Part shown: positions 1 through 7,359 of the stretch, one piece after another
Position numbering within the stretch: position 1 is the first letter of the stretch
How the letters are laid out: each line of letters opens with the position of its first letter
Translations under genes and position numbers: made by a program
Notes under the pieces: generated by a model
What the model saw: only the letters and a program-made list of their open reading frames with translations
The model's database searches: none
Told to the model about the DNA's origin: nothing
Assembly: GCA_021648745.1 (NCBI GenBank)
Contig: JAKISE010000085.1
Span: forward strand, 1-14,711
Reading direction: 5' to 3'
Length of the DNA stretch: 14,711 nucleotides
From: Cyclobacteriaceae bacterium
Lineage (GTDB): Bacteria > Bacteroidota > Bacteroidia > Cytophagales > Cyclobacteriaceae

Positions 1-2
1 GA

Positions 3-875
3 GGAGTGGGAGGAGTTAACATTAGTTTGTATGGCAATGATCCTACGCTTTTCTTCAGCAATCCTGCCTTAGCATCTGATAGCTTAGCTAACAGACCAAC
101 GGTAAATTACACCGCTTTCCCTACGGGAGTTGGGTTTAGCTCAGCTACCTACAGTCATTCGTTTAAGAAAGCTGGCCTTTGGTCGGCAGGGGTACAGTAC
201 CTGTCGTATGGTAAAATTGACGGATATGATGATTCAGGTAACCCAACCGATAGTTTTAAGCCCAACGATTATGCTGTTATTATAAGCCATGTTAGATCTT
301 CTAATAATTTCAGGTTTGGGGCCTCTTTAAAGCAAGTAGGCTTAAACATTGCTGGATTTTCTAGTAATGCCACCCTTTTTGACTTAGGAGGAGTATTTGT
401 GCATCCTTCACAATTATTCACGGTTGGAATGACCATTAAAAATATGGGATTTCAATGGTCGAAAATTTCAGAATCAGTGGATTCAACTTTGCCCTTTGAT
501 ATGCAATTAGGGGCTAGCATAAAACCACTGCATATGCCATTTAGGTTTTCACTCACTCTTTATAAACTCAATCAGTGGGACTTAACTTTGCCTAACGAAA
601 CCACTACTAATGAATTTACCGATAATCTAATGCGGCACGTGGTTATTGGAACCGAGCTTTTAATAAATAAGCATATAAATATTTTATTCGGCTATAACCA
701 TTTGCGCAAAAGAGAGTTAAAAGTAGAGAATGCTGGAGGGTTCTCCGGCTTTTCTGTAGGATTAAATATAAAAACTAAAGCATTTGAATTTGTTTATGCC
801 TATGGAGGTTATAACGTAGCTGGCAATGCCAATATGTTAACTTTGAATGTAGATTTGAACCAATTAGTGAAATAA
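3..875 (+). CDS. porQ: PorQ-type type IX secretion system protein (5' truncated)
   Basis: This is a partial gene: the reading frame is open to the left edge, so the initiation codon and signal peptide lie outside the window. About 290 residues are present, and I estimate 30-50 are missing against the usual length. The start of the visible protein (GGVNISLYGNDPTLFFSNPA) is the conserved PorQ/PorV-like beginning of an outer-membrane beta-barrel. It is followed by alternating short strands with many aromatic and glycine residues (YSHSF, GVQYLSYGK, FRFGASLKQVG, FTVGMTIKNMGF) and ends with strand-like segments typical of a barrel (VGLNIKTKAFEFVYAYGGYN). PorQ belongs to the type IX (Por) secretion machinery of Bacteroidota, which exports gliding adhesins and enzymes. 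The family assignment rests on sequence character, and a related barrel of the PorV/UPF0164 superfamily is the main alternative. No clear terminator follows the stop codon. Confidence 0.8.
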   Translation, partial: GVGGVNISLYGNDPTLFFSNPALASDSLANRPTVNYTAFPTGVGFSSATYSHSFKKAGLWSAGVQYLSYGKIDGYDDSGNPTDSFKPNDYAVIISHVRSSNNFRFGASLKQVGLNIAGFSSNATLFDLGGVFVHPSQLFTVGMTIKNMGFQWSKISESVDSTLPFDMQLGASIKPLHMPFRFSLTLYKLNQWDLTLPNETTTNEFTDNLMRHVVIGTELLINKHINILFGYNHLRKRELKVENAGGFSGFSVGLNIKTKAFEFVYAYGGYNVAGNANMLTLNVDLNQLVK

Positions 876-1182
876 ATTAAAAATATTGATAAGAAAAATA
901 TAATCTGCGGATTAAAAATTAGAGAATTGTAATGAGTTGTAAAAGAGCAACTTGTTTGGCAGTAAAGGCTAAGATTTTCTTATGCATAATCAGGTTTCAA
1001 TTACTCACTATAAAGAAATTGAGTTTTAGGATAAAAAACAAAAGCCCCATAGGGGTGATATATTTATAACCACAGGTGTTAGCCTGTGGCAATAAAAGAG
1101 AGATTAAAGTCTTGGCGATATTTTGTGTAGCGTAGCAAACAAAAATCATGACAAAACTTATTAAAAGGATAAAAATACGGAT
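876..1182. other. Gene-poor porQ-hslU intergenic region
   Basis: No convincing gene lies in these ~307 bases; the minus-strand frame that crosses it has no protein-like composition and overlaps the hslU start. It contains a small dyad TAATC-TGCG-GATTA (901-914), a weak hairpin AGTTG/CAACT (935-952), and a two-hairpin repeat (1044-1089) listed separately. A poor match to the Bacteroidota -7 box, ATATTTTG at 1118-1125 (6 of 8), is the only promoter candidate I see for hslU. Confidence 0.6.
1044..1089. repeat. Two-hairpin REP-like repeat element
   Basis: Two inverted repeats sit on either side of an AT-rich linker. The first is CCCC (1045-1048) with GGGG (1052-1055) around a 3-base loop. The second is CCACAGG (1070-1076) with CCTGTGG (1083-1089), a perfect 7-bp stem around TGTTAG. 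The linker between them is TGATATATTTATAA (1056-1069). Neither hairpin has a T-run on either strand, so a terminator is unlikely. From memory, elements with this plan (short CCCC/GGGG hairpin, GATATATTTATA linker, second GC hairpin) are dispersed in many Bacteroidota genomes. Only one copy is present in this window, so repetitiveness itself is not shown here. Confidence 0.5.
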
Positions 1183-2580
1183 ATGAACATGCAAGAAAAC
1201 CTTACTCCTCAACAAATTGTAAAGGAGCTAGATAAATATATAATCGGGCAGACTGATGCCAAAAAGAATGTAGCCATTGCCATGAGAAATCGTTGGCGTA
1301 GAATGAACGTGGAGGGTGACCTTCAAGCAGAAATTATGCCTAATAATATTCTTATGATTGGCGCAACAGGTGTGGGTAAAACAGAAATAGCCAGAAGATT
1401 AGCCAAAATTGCAGATGCCCCCTTTATTAAGGTAGAAGCTTCCAAATTTACAGAGGTGGGCTATGTTGGTAGAGATGTTGAAGGCATGGTACGTGACCTA
1501 GTCGCACAATCGGTTTCTTTAGTAGAAACAGCTAAAAAAGCAGAAGTAAAAGAAAAGGCAGAAAAGATTGTGGAAGATATGATACTAAATGCCCTCATTC
1601 CTCCAATAAAAAGTAATGGCATTCCCAAACCTAAAGGCACGCTTGAAGTAGTTGGCGAGGAACCTAAATCGGACAGTGAGCTTAACGAGCGAACCCGAGA
1701 TCGTTTTAGGGAAAAAATTCGCAATGGTGAGCTGGAAAACAGAAAAATTGAGATTGATGTGCACCAGCCATCTTCCTCTGGTATTGGCATGATTGGCGGT
1801 GGTATGATTGACGAATCTTCGATGATTAATATGCAGGAGATGCTGGGTAATATGATGCCCAAACGTTCAAAGACACGAAAAGTAAGCATTGCGGAAGCTC
1901 GTAAATTATTAATGGAGGCAGAAAGCGCTAAACTCATAGATATGGATGAGGTAAAAGAAGAAGCGCTTGAAAAAGCAGCTAATTCAGGCATTATATTTAT
2001 TGATGAAATTGATAAGATTGCCTCTGGTGCAGGTAGCAAAAAAGGAGGAGCCGATGTAAGCAGAGAAGGGGTGCAAAGAGATTTGTTGCCAATTGTAGAA
2101 GGTTCTGCTGTCAACACCAAGTTCGGTATTATTAAAACCGACCATGTGCTATTTATAGCTGCTGGGGCATTTCATGTTTCCAAGCCCTCTGATTTAATAC
2201 CGGAGCTTCAAGGTCGTTTTCCCATTAGAGTAGAGCTGGAAAAACTGACTAAAAGTGATTTCTATAAAATATTAAAAGAGCCAAGAACGGCCCTTACCAA
2301 GCAATACTCAGCCCTCTTTAAATCCGAAGAAGTGGAACTTCAGTTTACCGATGAATCCTTAGAAGCCATTGCAGAAACTGCCTTTGAAATTAATGAAGAA
2401 GTAGAAAATATTGGTGCACGTAGGCTTCATACAGTTATGAGCAGACTACTGAACGATTTCCTATTTGACGTACCAGAGGTAATTGCCCCTAATGCTAAAA
2501 TCTCTATTACTAAAGAAATGGTGGATGAGAAGTTATCTGGCTTGGTTAAAAATAAAGATTTGAGTCATTATATTCTTTAA
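1183..2580 (+). CDS. hslU: ATP-dependent protease ATPase subunit HslU (ClpY)
   Basis: HslU is the AAA+ unfoldase ring that feeds proteins into the HslV peptidase in the cytoplasm. The 465 residues match the family size. Visible motifs are the N-terminal TPQQIVKELDKYIIGQ, Walker A GATGVGKT (60-67), the pore loop GYVGRD (93-98), an insertion (I) domain at about 110-235 with a glycine/methionine-rich stretch, Walker B IIFIDEID (270-277), the arginine-finger region ELQGRFPIR (341-349) and sensor 2 GARRLH (411-416). The C-terminal tail KDLSHYIL resembles the conserved tail that inserts into HslV, which implies a partner exists. No hslV lies beside it in this window. An ATG two codons further in (1189) is an equally possible start. 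The gene converges with lpxB, and a perfect hairpin follows directly after the stop. Confidence 0.96.
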   Translation: MNMQENLTPQQIVKELDKYIIGQTDAKKNVAIAMRNRWRRMNVEGDLQAEIMPNNILMIGATGVGKTEIARRLAKIADAPFIKVEASKFTEVGYVGRDVEGMVRDLVAQSVSLVETAKKAEVKEKAEKIVEDMILNALIPPIKSNGIPKPKGTLEVVGEEPKSDSELNERTRDRFREKIRNGELENRKIEIDVHQPSSSGIGMIGGGMIDESSMINMQEMLGNMMPKRSKTRKVSIAEARKLLMEAESAKLIDMDEVKEEALEKAANSGIIFIDEIDKIASGAGSKKGGADVSREGVQRDLLPIVEGSAVNTKFGIIKTDHVLFIAAGAFHVSKPSDLIPELQGRFPIRVELEKLTKSDFYKILKEPRTALTKQYSALFKSEEVELQFTDESLEAIAETAFEINEEVENIGARRLHTVMSRLLNDFLFDVPEVIAPNAKISITKEMVDEKLSGLVKNKDLSHYIL

Positions 2581-2585
2581 ACTGA

Positions 2586-2628
2586 TAAATACCTCTGTCA
2601 AAGTTCTAAACTTTGACAGAGGTATTTA
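2586..2628. terminator. Bidirectional terminator-like hairpin between hslU and lpxB
   Basis: A perfect 19-bp inverted repeat (arms 2586-2604 and 2610-2628) surrounds a 5-base loop TCTAA. It starts five bases after the hslU stop codon. The lpxB stop codon (complement of 2598-2600) lies inside the left arm and the last nine lpxB codons lie in the rest of the structure. Flanks are AT-rich but lack a long T-run, so termination strength is uncertain; the position between two convergent genes and the perfect pairing support the call. Confidence 0.7.
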
Positions 2629-3698
2629 ATATTCCTAGCAGCTTCAATAGAAGCTACCTTATTTCCAATAATATTGGTTAATAATTTATAATCGGTTCCA
2701 TTTATAAGTAGGTGTTGTAATTCTTTTGTTATTCTCTCTGTGGTACATTCGTGTTGAAGCAACTCCGGTACTATTTCTTCATCTACAATAAGGTTAACTA
2801 AGCTCATATATTTTACCTTAACAACACGCTTGCCAATGGCATAAGAAATGGGGCTTGTTTTATAAATTACTACTTGAGGTGTTTTGAATAATGCCGTTTC
2901 TAAAGTAGCGGTACCTGAGCAAACAATTGCAGCTTTAGCGAAACTTAATAGGTCGTAGGTTTGCTCAAAAATAAGTGCAACATTTGTAAACTTTAAAATG
3001 GGTTCATACAAATCAATAGGCAAGTTGTTAACGCCCGCTACTACAAATTGTTGATCAGGGAACTGAGCAATTACAGTAGCAATAGTTGGCAGTATTTTTA
3101 CCAGTTCTTGTTTTCGGCTTCCTGGAAGTACAGCAACTAGTTCTTTGTCTTTTTCTAATTTATTCTCCTCAATAAAATGCGGGTTTAATTTATGGTCTTT
3201 TACCGCTTCTACCACAGGGTTGCCTACATATTCTACTTCCCAATCAAACTTTTTGTAGAACTCCACTTCAAAAGGAAGAATGCAGAGCATTTTATCAACC
3301 CTATCTTTTATTTTATAAGCTCGTTTCTGGTTCCACGCCCATACTTTAGGCGAAATGTAATACACAACGGTAAGCCCAATGCTTTTGGCGTACTTGGCAA
3401 TTTTTAAATTAAATCCACCATAGTCCACCAACACTAGTACATCTGGCTTATGTACTAAAATATCCTTTTTGCACTGGCTGATAAGTTTTGAAATAGTAAA
3501 CAAATTAAGAAGAACTTCAAGAAATCCCATAAAGGCCAACTGCCGGTAATGTACAACCATTTCGCCTCCAACTGCTTGCATATAATCGCCTCCCCAAAAT
3601 CTAAATTCAGCATTGGAATCCTGTCCTTTCAGCGCCTTCATTAGGTTAGAAGCATGCAAATCTCCTGATCGCTCCCCAGCAATTAAATAGTACTTCAT
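2598..3698 (-). CDS. lpxB: Lipid-A-disaccharide synthase LpxB
   Basis: LpxB is a peripheral inner-membrane glycosyltransferase of family GT19. It joins UDP-2,3-diacylglucosamine and lipid X to make lipid A disaccharide 1-phosphate in the Raetz pathway. The 366 residues are close to the family length. Visible motifs are the N-terminal MKYYLIAGERSGDLHA, VDYGGFNLKIAK (91-102) around the expected catalytic aspartate, YYISPKVWAWNQKR (113-126), YVGNP (157-161), LPGSRKQE (191-198) and SGTATLETALF (261-271) in the UDP-sugar-binding half. The ATG start gives an N-terminus that begins right at the first Rossmann strand. The last nine residues, KYLCQSLEL, are encoded by the terminator hairpin shared with hslU, so this tail may not be conserved in relatives. 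The gene stands alone here, divergent from the downstream lipoprotein gene. Confidence 0.95.
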   Translation of the reverse strand: MKYYLIAGERSGDLHASNLMKALKGQDSNAEFRFWGGDYMQAVGGEMVVHYRQLAFMGFLEVLLNLFTISKLISQCKKDILVHKPDVLVLVDYGGFNLKIAKYAKSIGLTVVYYISPKVWAWNQKRAYKIKDRVDKMLCILPFEVEFYKKFDWEVEYVGNPVVEAVKDHKLNPHFIEENKLEKDKELVAVLPGSRKQELVKILPTIATVIAQFPDQQFVVAGVNNLPIDLYEPILKFTNVALIFEQTYDLLSFAKAAIVCSGTATLETALFKTPQVVIYKTSPISYAIGKRVVKVKYMSLVNLIVDEEIVPELLQHECTTERITKELQHLLINGTDYKLLTNIIGNKVASIEAARNIKYLCQSLEL

Positions 3699-3738
3699 TA
3701 TTAAGAATTAGACATGCAATGTTACTTTATTTTTCTTT

Positions 3739-3770
3739 CTTTAAACTTTAAACTTTAAACTCTAAACTTT
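3739..3770. repeat. CTTTAAA heptamer tandem repeat
   Basis: Three perfect copies of the heptamer CTTTAAA (3739-3759) are followed by one copy with a single T-to-C change (3760-3766) and a partial CTTT. The array lies in the 97-base gap between the divergent lpxB and lipoprotein genes, so it could affect promoter spacing if the copy number changes. The repeated AAACTTTAAACTTT text is, from memory, common between genes in this phylum. Confidence 0.7.
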
Positions 3771-3795
3771 CCACTTTTTTCATAACTTGCAATCT

Positions 3796-5889
3796 ATGAA
3801 AATGAGGAGATTACAAATTCTACTAATTACGACAATAATTCACTTGTCTCTTACTTCATCTTGCCAATCGAAAAAAGAAGAAATGCACGACTTTACCAAT
3901 AAACTCATCGAAGAATCGAGTCCATACTTATTACAACACGCTCATAACCCAGTTGATTGGTTTCCATGGGGAGATGAGGCATTAGAAAAAGCCCAAAAGG
4001 AGCAAAAACTAATCATTATAAGTGTTGGCTATGCGGCTTGCCATTGGTGCCACGTTATGGAACATGAATCGTTTGAGGATACCGTAGTTGCCAATTTGAT
4101 GAACAAGCATTTTATCTCGATTAAGGTAGATAGGGAAGAACGCCCCGATATAGACCAAGTTTATATGGATGCGGCTCAAATTATGACAGGGCAAGGAGGC
4201 TGGCCATTAAATGTAATCTGCTTACCCGATGGGAGACCCATTTTTGCCGGCACTTATTTTTCAAAAGATAATTGGATGAAAGTGTTGAGTAGTGTACAGA
4301 ATTTTTATGAGAAAACCCCAGATAAGGCAATTGAACAAGCTGATAAAGTGCAAAATGGGGTGGCTCAACTGAGTATTGTTTCTGTGGGAGAAGCCCAAGA
4401 GTTTGACCAAAAGAAGTTGGCTAAAGCAGCCAATGATTGGATTAATAGTATTGATGCTAAAAGAGGAGGGAGAAGAGGACAAATGAAATTTCCAATGCCA
4501 ATTTCGCTCATTGCACTGTTAAATTATTCAACCGATTACGATGATGATAAGGGGAAGGATGCCATAATTACTACTTTAAACCATATGGCCTATGGTGGCA
4601 TTTATGATCAAATAGGAGGTGGGTTTGCCAGATATTCTACCGACCCTAATTGGCATATTCCTCATTTTGAAAAAATGCTGTATGATAATGGGCAGCTCTT
4701 AAGTGCTTACAGTACGGCTTATAAACTCACAAACAACCCATTGTACAAGCAAGTAATAGAAGAAACCATTGGTTTTTGCAACCGTGAGTTATACGATGGC
4801 AAGGCGGCTTACTATTCTTCCTTAGATGCAGATAGTGAAGGAGAGGAAGGTAAATATTATGTGTGGAGCAAGGCTGAAATTATTGAAGTGATTGGCAATG
4901 ACCAAGAATACTATTTAAAATTCTATGATGTAACTGCCCAAGGCAATTGGGAGGGAAAGAATGTGTTTAGAACTTTAACTCCGATTGAAGAATTTTGCAA
5001 AGCCAATAATCTAAAGTTAGATGAATTTAAAAGTCAAATTAAGAAAAATAATGAAGCCCTGCTAAAAGTGAGAGAGCAACGTATCCATCCTGGGTTGGAT
5101 GATAAAATTCTTACTTCTTGGAATGCGTTAATGGTTGCTGGTTTAGCTGATGCCTATGAAGCCTTAGGGGAAGAAGACTATAAAAAGGATGCGCTAAAAA
5201 CAGGAAATTTTCTTTGGGATGTAATGTGGGATGGAGCCCAGCTAAAACGTAATTACAAAAACGGGAAGGCCACAATCAATGGATTTAGTGAAGACTATGC
5301 ATCCACAATCCAAGCATTTATAAAACTCTATCAAATCACTTTTGATGAAGAATGGCTACATAGAGCAAAAGCATTAACGGAAGTAAGTTTTAAGAATTTC
5401 TTTAATCACGATAACGGCTTGTTCAATTTTAAGTCAAAAGAAGATGCTAATTTGTACGTGCAAAAATCTACTGTTGATGATAATGTAATTCCATCAGCTA
5501 ATTCAATGATGGCGCTCAATCTTTATTATTTAGGTCATTATTTATACAACGAAGGCTATTTGAAGCAATCTAAGAATATGCTTCAATCTGCATTGCCTTA
5601 TATGGAGCAACAAGCCTCATTTTATTATAATTGGTTTGAGTTATACCGTAGAATGGGTAAAGAGTCTTATGAAGTTGCCATTGTTGGCAAGGATGCCGAG
5701 CAATTTAGAAAAGAAATGGCCACTCATTATCTGCCTAACGCCTTACTGCTTGGTGGTAAAACTGAAGGGAGCTTAGAGCTGCTTAGCATGAAATTGCAGA
5801 AAGGAAAAACAATGATTTACGTTTGCCAGAATAAAACCTGCAAGCTACCCGTGGAGGATGTAACCAATGCCCTTCAACAAATGAAATAA
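3796..5889 (+). CDS. Predicted lipoprotein with thioredoxin-like and DUF255/YyaL domains
   Basis: The protein belongs to the YyaL/SPATA20 family: an N-terminal thioredoxin-like DUF255 domain followed by an (alpha/alpha)6 barrel resembling sugar epimerases or glycosidases. With the ATG at 3796 it has 697 residues, normal for the family. After a basic start and a hydrophobic segment comes LTSSCQSKKEE, which fits a lipoprotein signal with Cys23 as the lipidated residue, although Thr at -3 departs from the strict lipobox. The hallmark SSPYLLQHAHNPVDW leads into a CHWC motif (Cys82, Cys85), KVDREERPDID and GGWPLNV. The barrel half holds KFPMPISL, GGIYDQIGGGFARYS, HFEKMLYDN and DDKILTSWNALM. The precise reaction in this family is not established. 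A TTG at 3787 keeps the frame open, and an ATG at 3802 is an alternative start. Downstream is a hairpin with eight Ts. Confidence 0.85.
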   Translation: MKMRRLQILLITTIIHLSLTSSCQSKKEEMHDFTNKLIEESSPYLLQHAHNPVDWFPWGDEALEKAQKEQKLIIISVGYAACHWCHVMEHESFEDTVVANLMNKHFISIKVDREERPDIDQVYMDAAQIMTGQGGWPLNVICLPDGRPIFAGTYFSKDNWMKVLSSVQNFYEKTPDKAIEQADKVQNGVAQLSIVSVGEAQEFDQKKLAKAANDWINSIDAKRGGRRGQMKFPMPISLIALLNYSTDYDDDKGKDAIITTLNHMAYGGIYDQIGGGFARYSTDPNWHIPHFEKMLYDNGQLLSAYSTAYKLTNNPLYKQVIEETIGFCNRELYDGKAAYYSSLDADSEGEEGKYYVWSKAEIIEVIGNDQEYYLKFYDVTAQGNWEGKNVFRTLTPIEEFCKANNLKLDEFKSQIKKNNEALLKVREQRIHPGLDDKILTSWNALMVAGLADAYEALGEEDYKKDALKTGNFLWDVMWDGAQLKRNYKNGKATINGFSEDYASTIQAFIKLYQITFDEEWLHRAKALTEVSFKNFFNHDNGLFNFKSKEDANLYVQKSTVDDNVIPSANSMMALNLYYLGHYLYNEGYLKQSKNMLQSALPYMEQQASFYYNWFELYRRMGKESYEVAIVGKDAEQFRKEMATHYLPNALLLGGKTEGSLELLSMKLQKGKTMIYVCQNKTCKLPVEDVTNALQQMK

Positions 5890-5920
5890 TATTCATTTGC
5901 TCACACCTTATTAATGCTGA

Positions 5921-5944
5921 GGAACAGCCTGCTCTGTTTTTTTT
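5921..5944 (+). terminator. Rho-independent terminator after the DUF255 lipoprotein gene
   Basis: A short stem AACAG (5923-5927) with CTGTT (5934-5938) surrounds a 6-base loop and runs into eight consecutive Ts (5937-5944). It lies 34 bases after the stop codon, in the gap before the convergent clpX. The stem is short but the T-run is clear. Confidence 0.6.
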
Positions 5945-6001
5945 GGAGAAGCATCTTCTGCTTGATGAAAGATAGTTTCAACGACACTCAATACATAAAA
6001 A

Positions 6002-6029
6002 ATCTGCGCTAATCCTCGAAATCTGAGGG
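6002..6029. repeat. Degenerate ATCTGCG-type short repeat
   Basis: Three successive near-copies occur: ATCTGCGCTA (6002-6011), ATCCTCGAA (6012-6020) and ATCTGAGGG (6021-6029), a period of 9-10 bases. They end seven bases from the clpX stop codon. From memory, strings of the type AATCTGCG-TTAATCTGCG-AAATCTGCGGG are dispersed between genes in many Bacteroidota, and this looks like a decayed copy. A fainter trace, AATCTGCGGATTA, lies at 902-914. Confidence 0.4.
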
Positions 6030-6036
6030 AGCCTCC

Positions 6037-7257
6037 TTAGGCCACTTTCAACTTACTATACTTCGATTTACTGATTTTTTTCTCAGCATAATCTTTTGTA
6101 ATCACTAGTTTATCTACGTTTTCTTCAGAAGGAAGCTCGAACATCGCATCAGTAACAATGGCTTCGCAAATGGATCGCAAGCCACGGGCGCCCAATCTAA
6201 ACTCAACCGCTTTATCTACAATAAAATCAAGGGCAGAAGGCTTAACCTCTAATCGAATACCTTCCATTTCAAATAGTTTTTCGTACTGTTTAATAAGTGC
6301 ATTTTTAGGTTCAGTAAGTATCCTTTTAAGCGTATTTCTGCTCAGGGGGTTTAAATGTGTAAGTACAGGCAATCGACCTATAAGCTCAGGAATTAATCCA
6401 TAACTCTTTAAATCTTGCGCGTTAATGTAGGATAATAAATTATCGTCTTGCACATCTTCGTTTATACTTACATTGCCGAAACCTAGAGGCCTAGAGTTAA
6501 TTCGTTTGGCTATTTTCTTAGTAATTCCATCAAACGCGCCACCACAGATAAATAGAATATTTTCTGTATTAACGCTAATCATTTTTTGGTCGGGGTGCTT
6601 TCTTCCACCTTGAGGTGGCACATTAACCGAAGTGCCTTCCAGTAGCTTAAGTAACGCTTGCTGTACACCTTCACCACTTACATCTCTAGTGATGGATGCA
6701 TTGTCTGATTTACGAGAAATCTTATCAACTTCATCAATAAACACAATGCCTCTTTCAGCCGCTTCCACATCGTAATTAGCTGCTTGTAAAAGGCGTGTTA
6801 AAATACTTTCAACGTCTTCACCCACATAACCGGCTTCGGTTAAAACAGTGGCATCGGCAATGCAAAAAGGCACTTCAAGTGTTTTGGCAATGGTTTTGGC
6901 CAAGTAAGTTTTACCAGTACCCGTTTCGCCCACCATTAAAATATTCGATTTTTCAATATAAACATCATCGTCCGTTTTGGTTTGCATTAACCGCTTATAA
7001 TGGTTGTAAACCGCCACCGACATATAGCGTTTGGCTTCATCCTGACCAATGACAAATTCATCAAGAAATTTCTTCATTTCAGCAGGCTTAATAAGCTTAA
7101 ATTGAGGAGCCGATTCAGTCTCAGTTTTATTCTCCTCATTTAAAATCTGTTGAGCTTGAGTAATACATTTATCACAAATATGTGCGTGTATTCCCGAAAT
7201 CATCAGATCAACATCCTTCTTACTTCTACCACAAAACGAACAAGTAACTTCAGCCAT
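6037..7257 (-). CDS. clpX: ATP-dependent Clp protease ATP-binding subunit ClpX
   Basis: ClpX is the AAA+ hexameric unfoldase that recognises tagged or damaged proteins and threads them into ClpP. The 406 residues begin with the zinc-binding domain, with Cys6, Cys9, Cys28 and Cys31 all present. Then come Walker A GETGTGKT (110-117), the pore loop GYVGEDVE, Walker B IVFIDEVDK, a GVQQALLKLLEG segment, the ClpP-docking loop as LGF (in SRPLGFGN; IGF in E. coli), IPELIGRLPV with the arginine finger, and sensor 2 GARGLR. No key residue is missing. It lies 102 bases downstream of clpP on the same strand, but a perfect -7 box just before its ATG suggests its own promoter. No strong terminator is evident after the stop. 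Confidence 0.97.
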   Translation of the reverse strand: MAEVTCSFCGRSKKDVDLMISGIHAHICDKCITQAQQILNEENKTETESAPQFKLIKPAEMKKFLDEFVIGQDEAKRYMSVAVYNHYKRLMQTKTDDDVYIEKSNILMVGETGTGKTYLAKTIAKTLEVPFCIADATVLTEAGYVGEDVESILTRLLQAANYDVEAAERGIVFIDEVDKISRKSDNASITRDVSGEGVQQALLKLLEGTSVNVPPQGGRKHPDQKMISVNTENILFICGGAFDGITKKIAKRINSRPLGFGNVSINEDVQDDNLLSYINAQDLKSYGLIPELIGRLPVLTHLNPLSRNTLKRILTEPKNALIKQYEKLFEMEGIRLEVKPSALDFIVDKAVEFRLGARGLRSICEAIVTDAMFELPSEENVDKLVITKDYAEKKISKSKYSKLKVA

Positions 7258-7276
7258 AATTATTATTTTAACAGCG

Positions 7277-7284
7277 CAAAGGTA
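7277..7284 (-). promoter_or_regulatory. clpX promoter -7 box (TAnnTTTG)
   Basis: Read on the minus strand the site is TACCTTTG, a perfect match to the Bacteroidota -7 consensus TAnnTTTG. It lies about 20 bases before the clpX ATG, so the leader would be very short. No TTG -33 element sits at the usual spacing, so the match rests on the -7 box. It overlaps one arm of an inverted repeat. Confidence 0.5.
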
Positions 7285-7329
7285 CTTAAATGAGATGAAA
7301 ACAGTTGCTTTACCTCAATATAAGTACCT
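7280..7329. repeat. Inverted repeat over the clpX promoter
   Basis: AGGTACTTA (7280-7288) and TAAGTACCT (7321-7329) are perfect reverse complements 32 bases apart. The similarity continues inward: AGGTACTTAAATGAG against the complement AGGTACTTATATTGAG. The left arm overlaps the clpX -7 box, so the pair could be an operator or an RNA stem in the clpP-clpX transcript. Confidence 0.5.
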
Positions 7330-7359
7330 CCCAATATTTTAATTGAAAATGATAATGAA

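Noticed and set aside
1070..1089. CCACAGG/CCTGTGG hairpin as a terminator
   Set aside because: No T-run follows on either strand, and it is part of a two-hairpin repeat arrangement.
997..1215. 72-residue hydrophobic minus-strand frame upstream of hslU
   Set aside because: It overlaps the hslU start and is read through the two-hairpin repeat; hydrophobicity is explained by AT-rich sequence.
1461..2120. 219-residue open frame antisense to hslU
   Set aside because: It lies wholly within the well-supported hslU, is serine-rich as expected for the reverse of a charged coding sequence, and has no recognisable domain.
3739..3770. Heptamer array as a CRISPR
   Set aside because: Units are 7 bases with no spacers and no cas genes are near.
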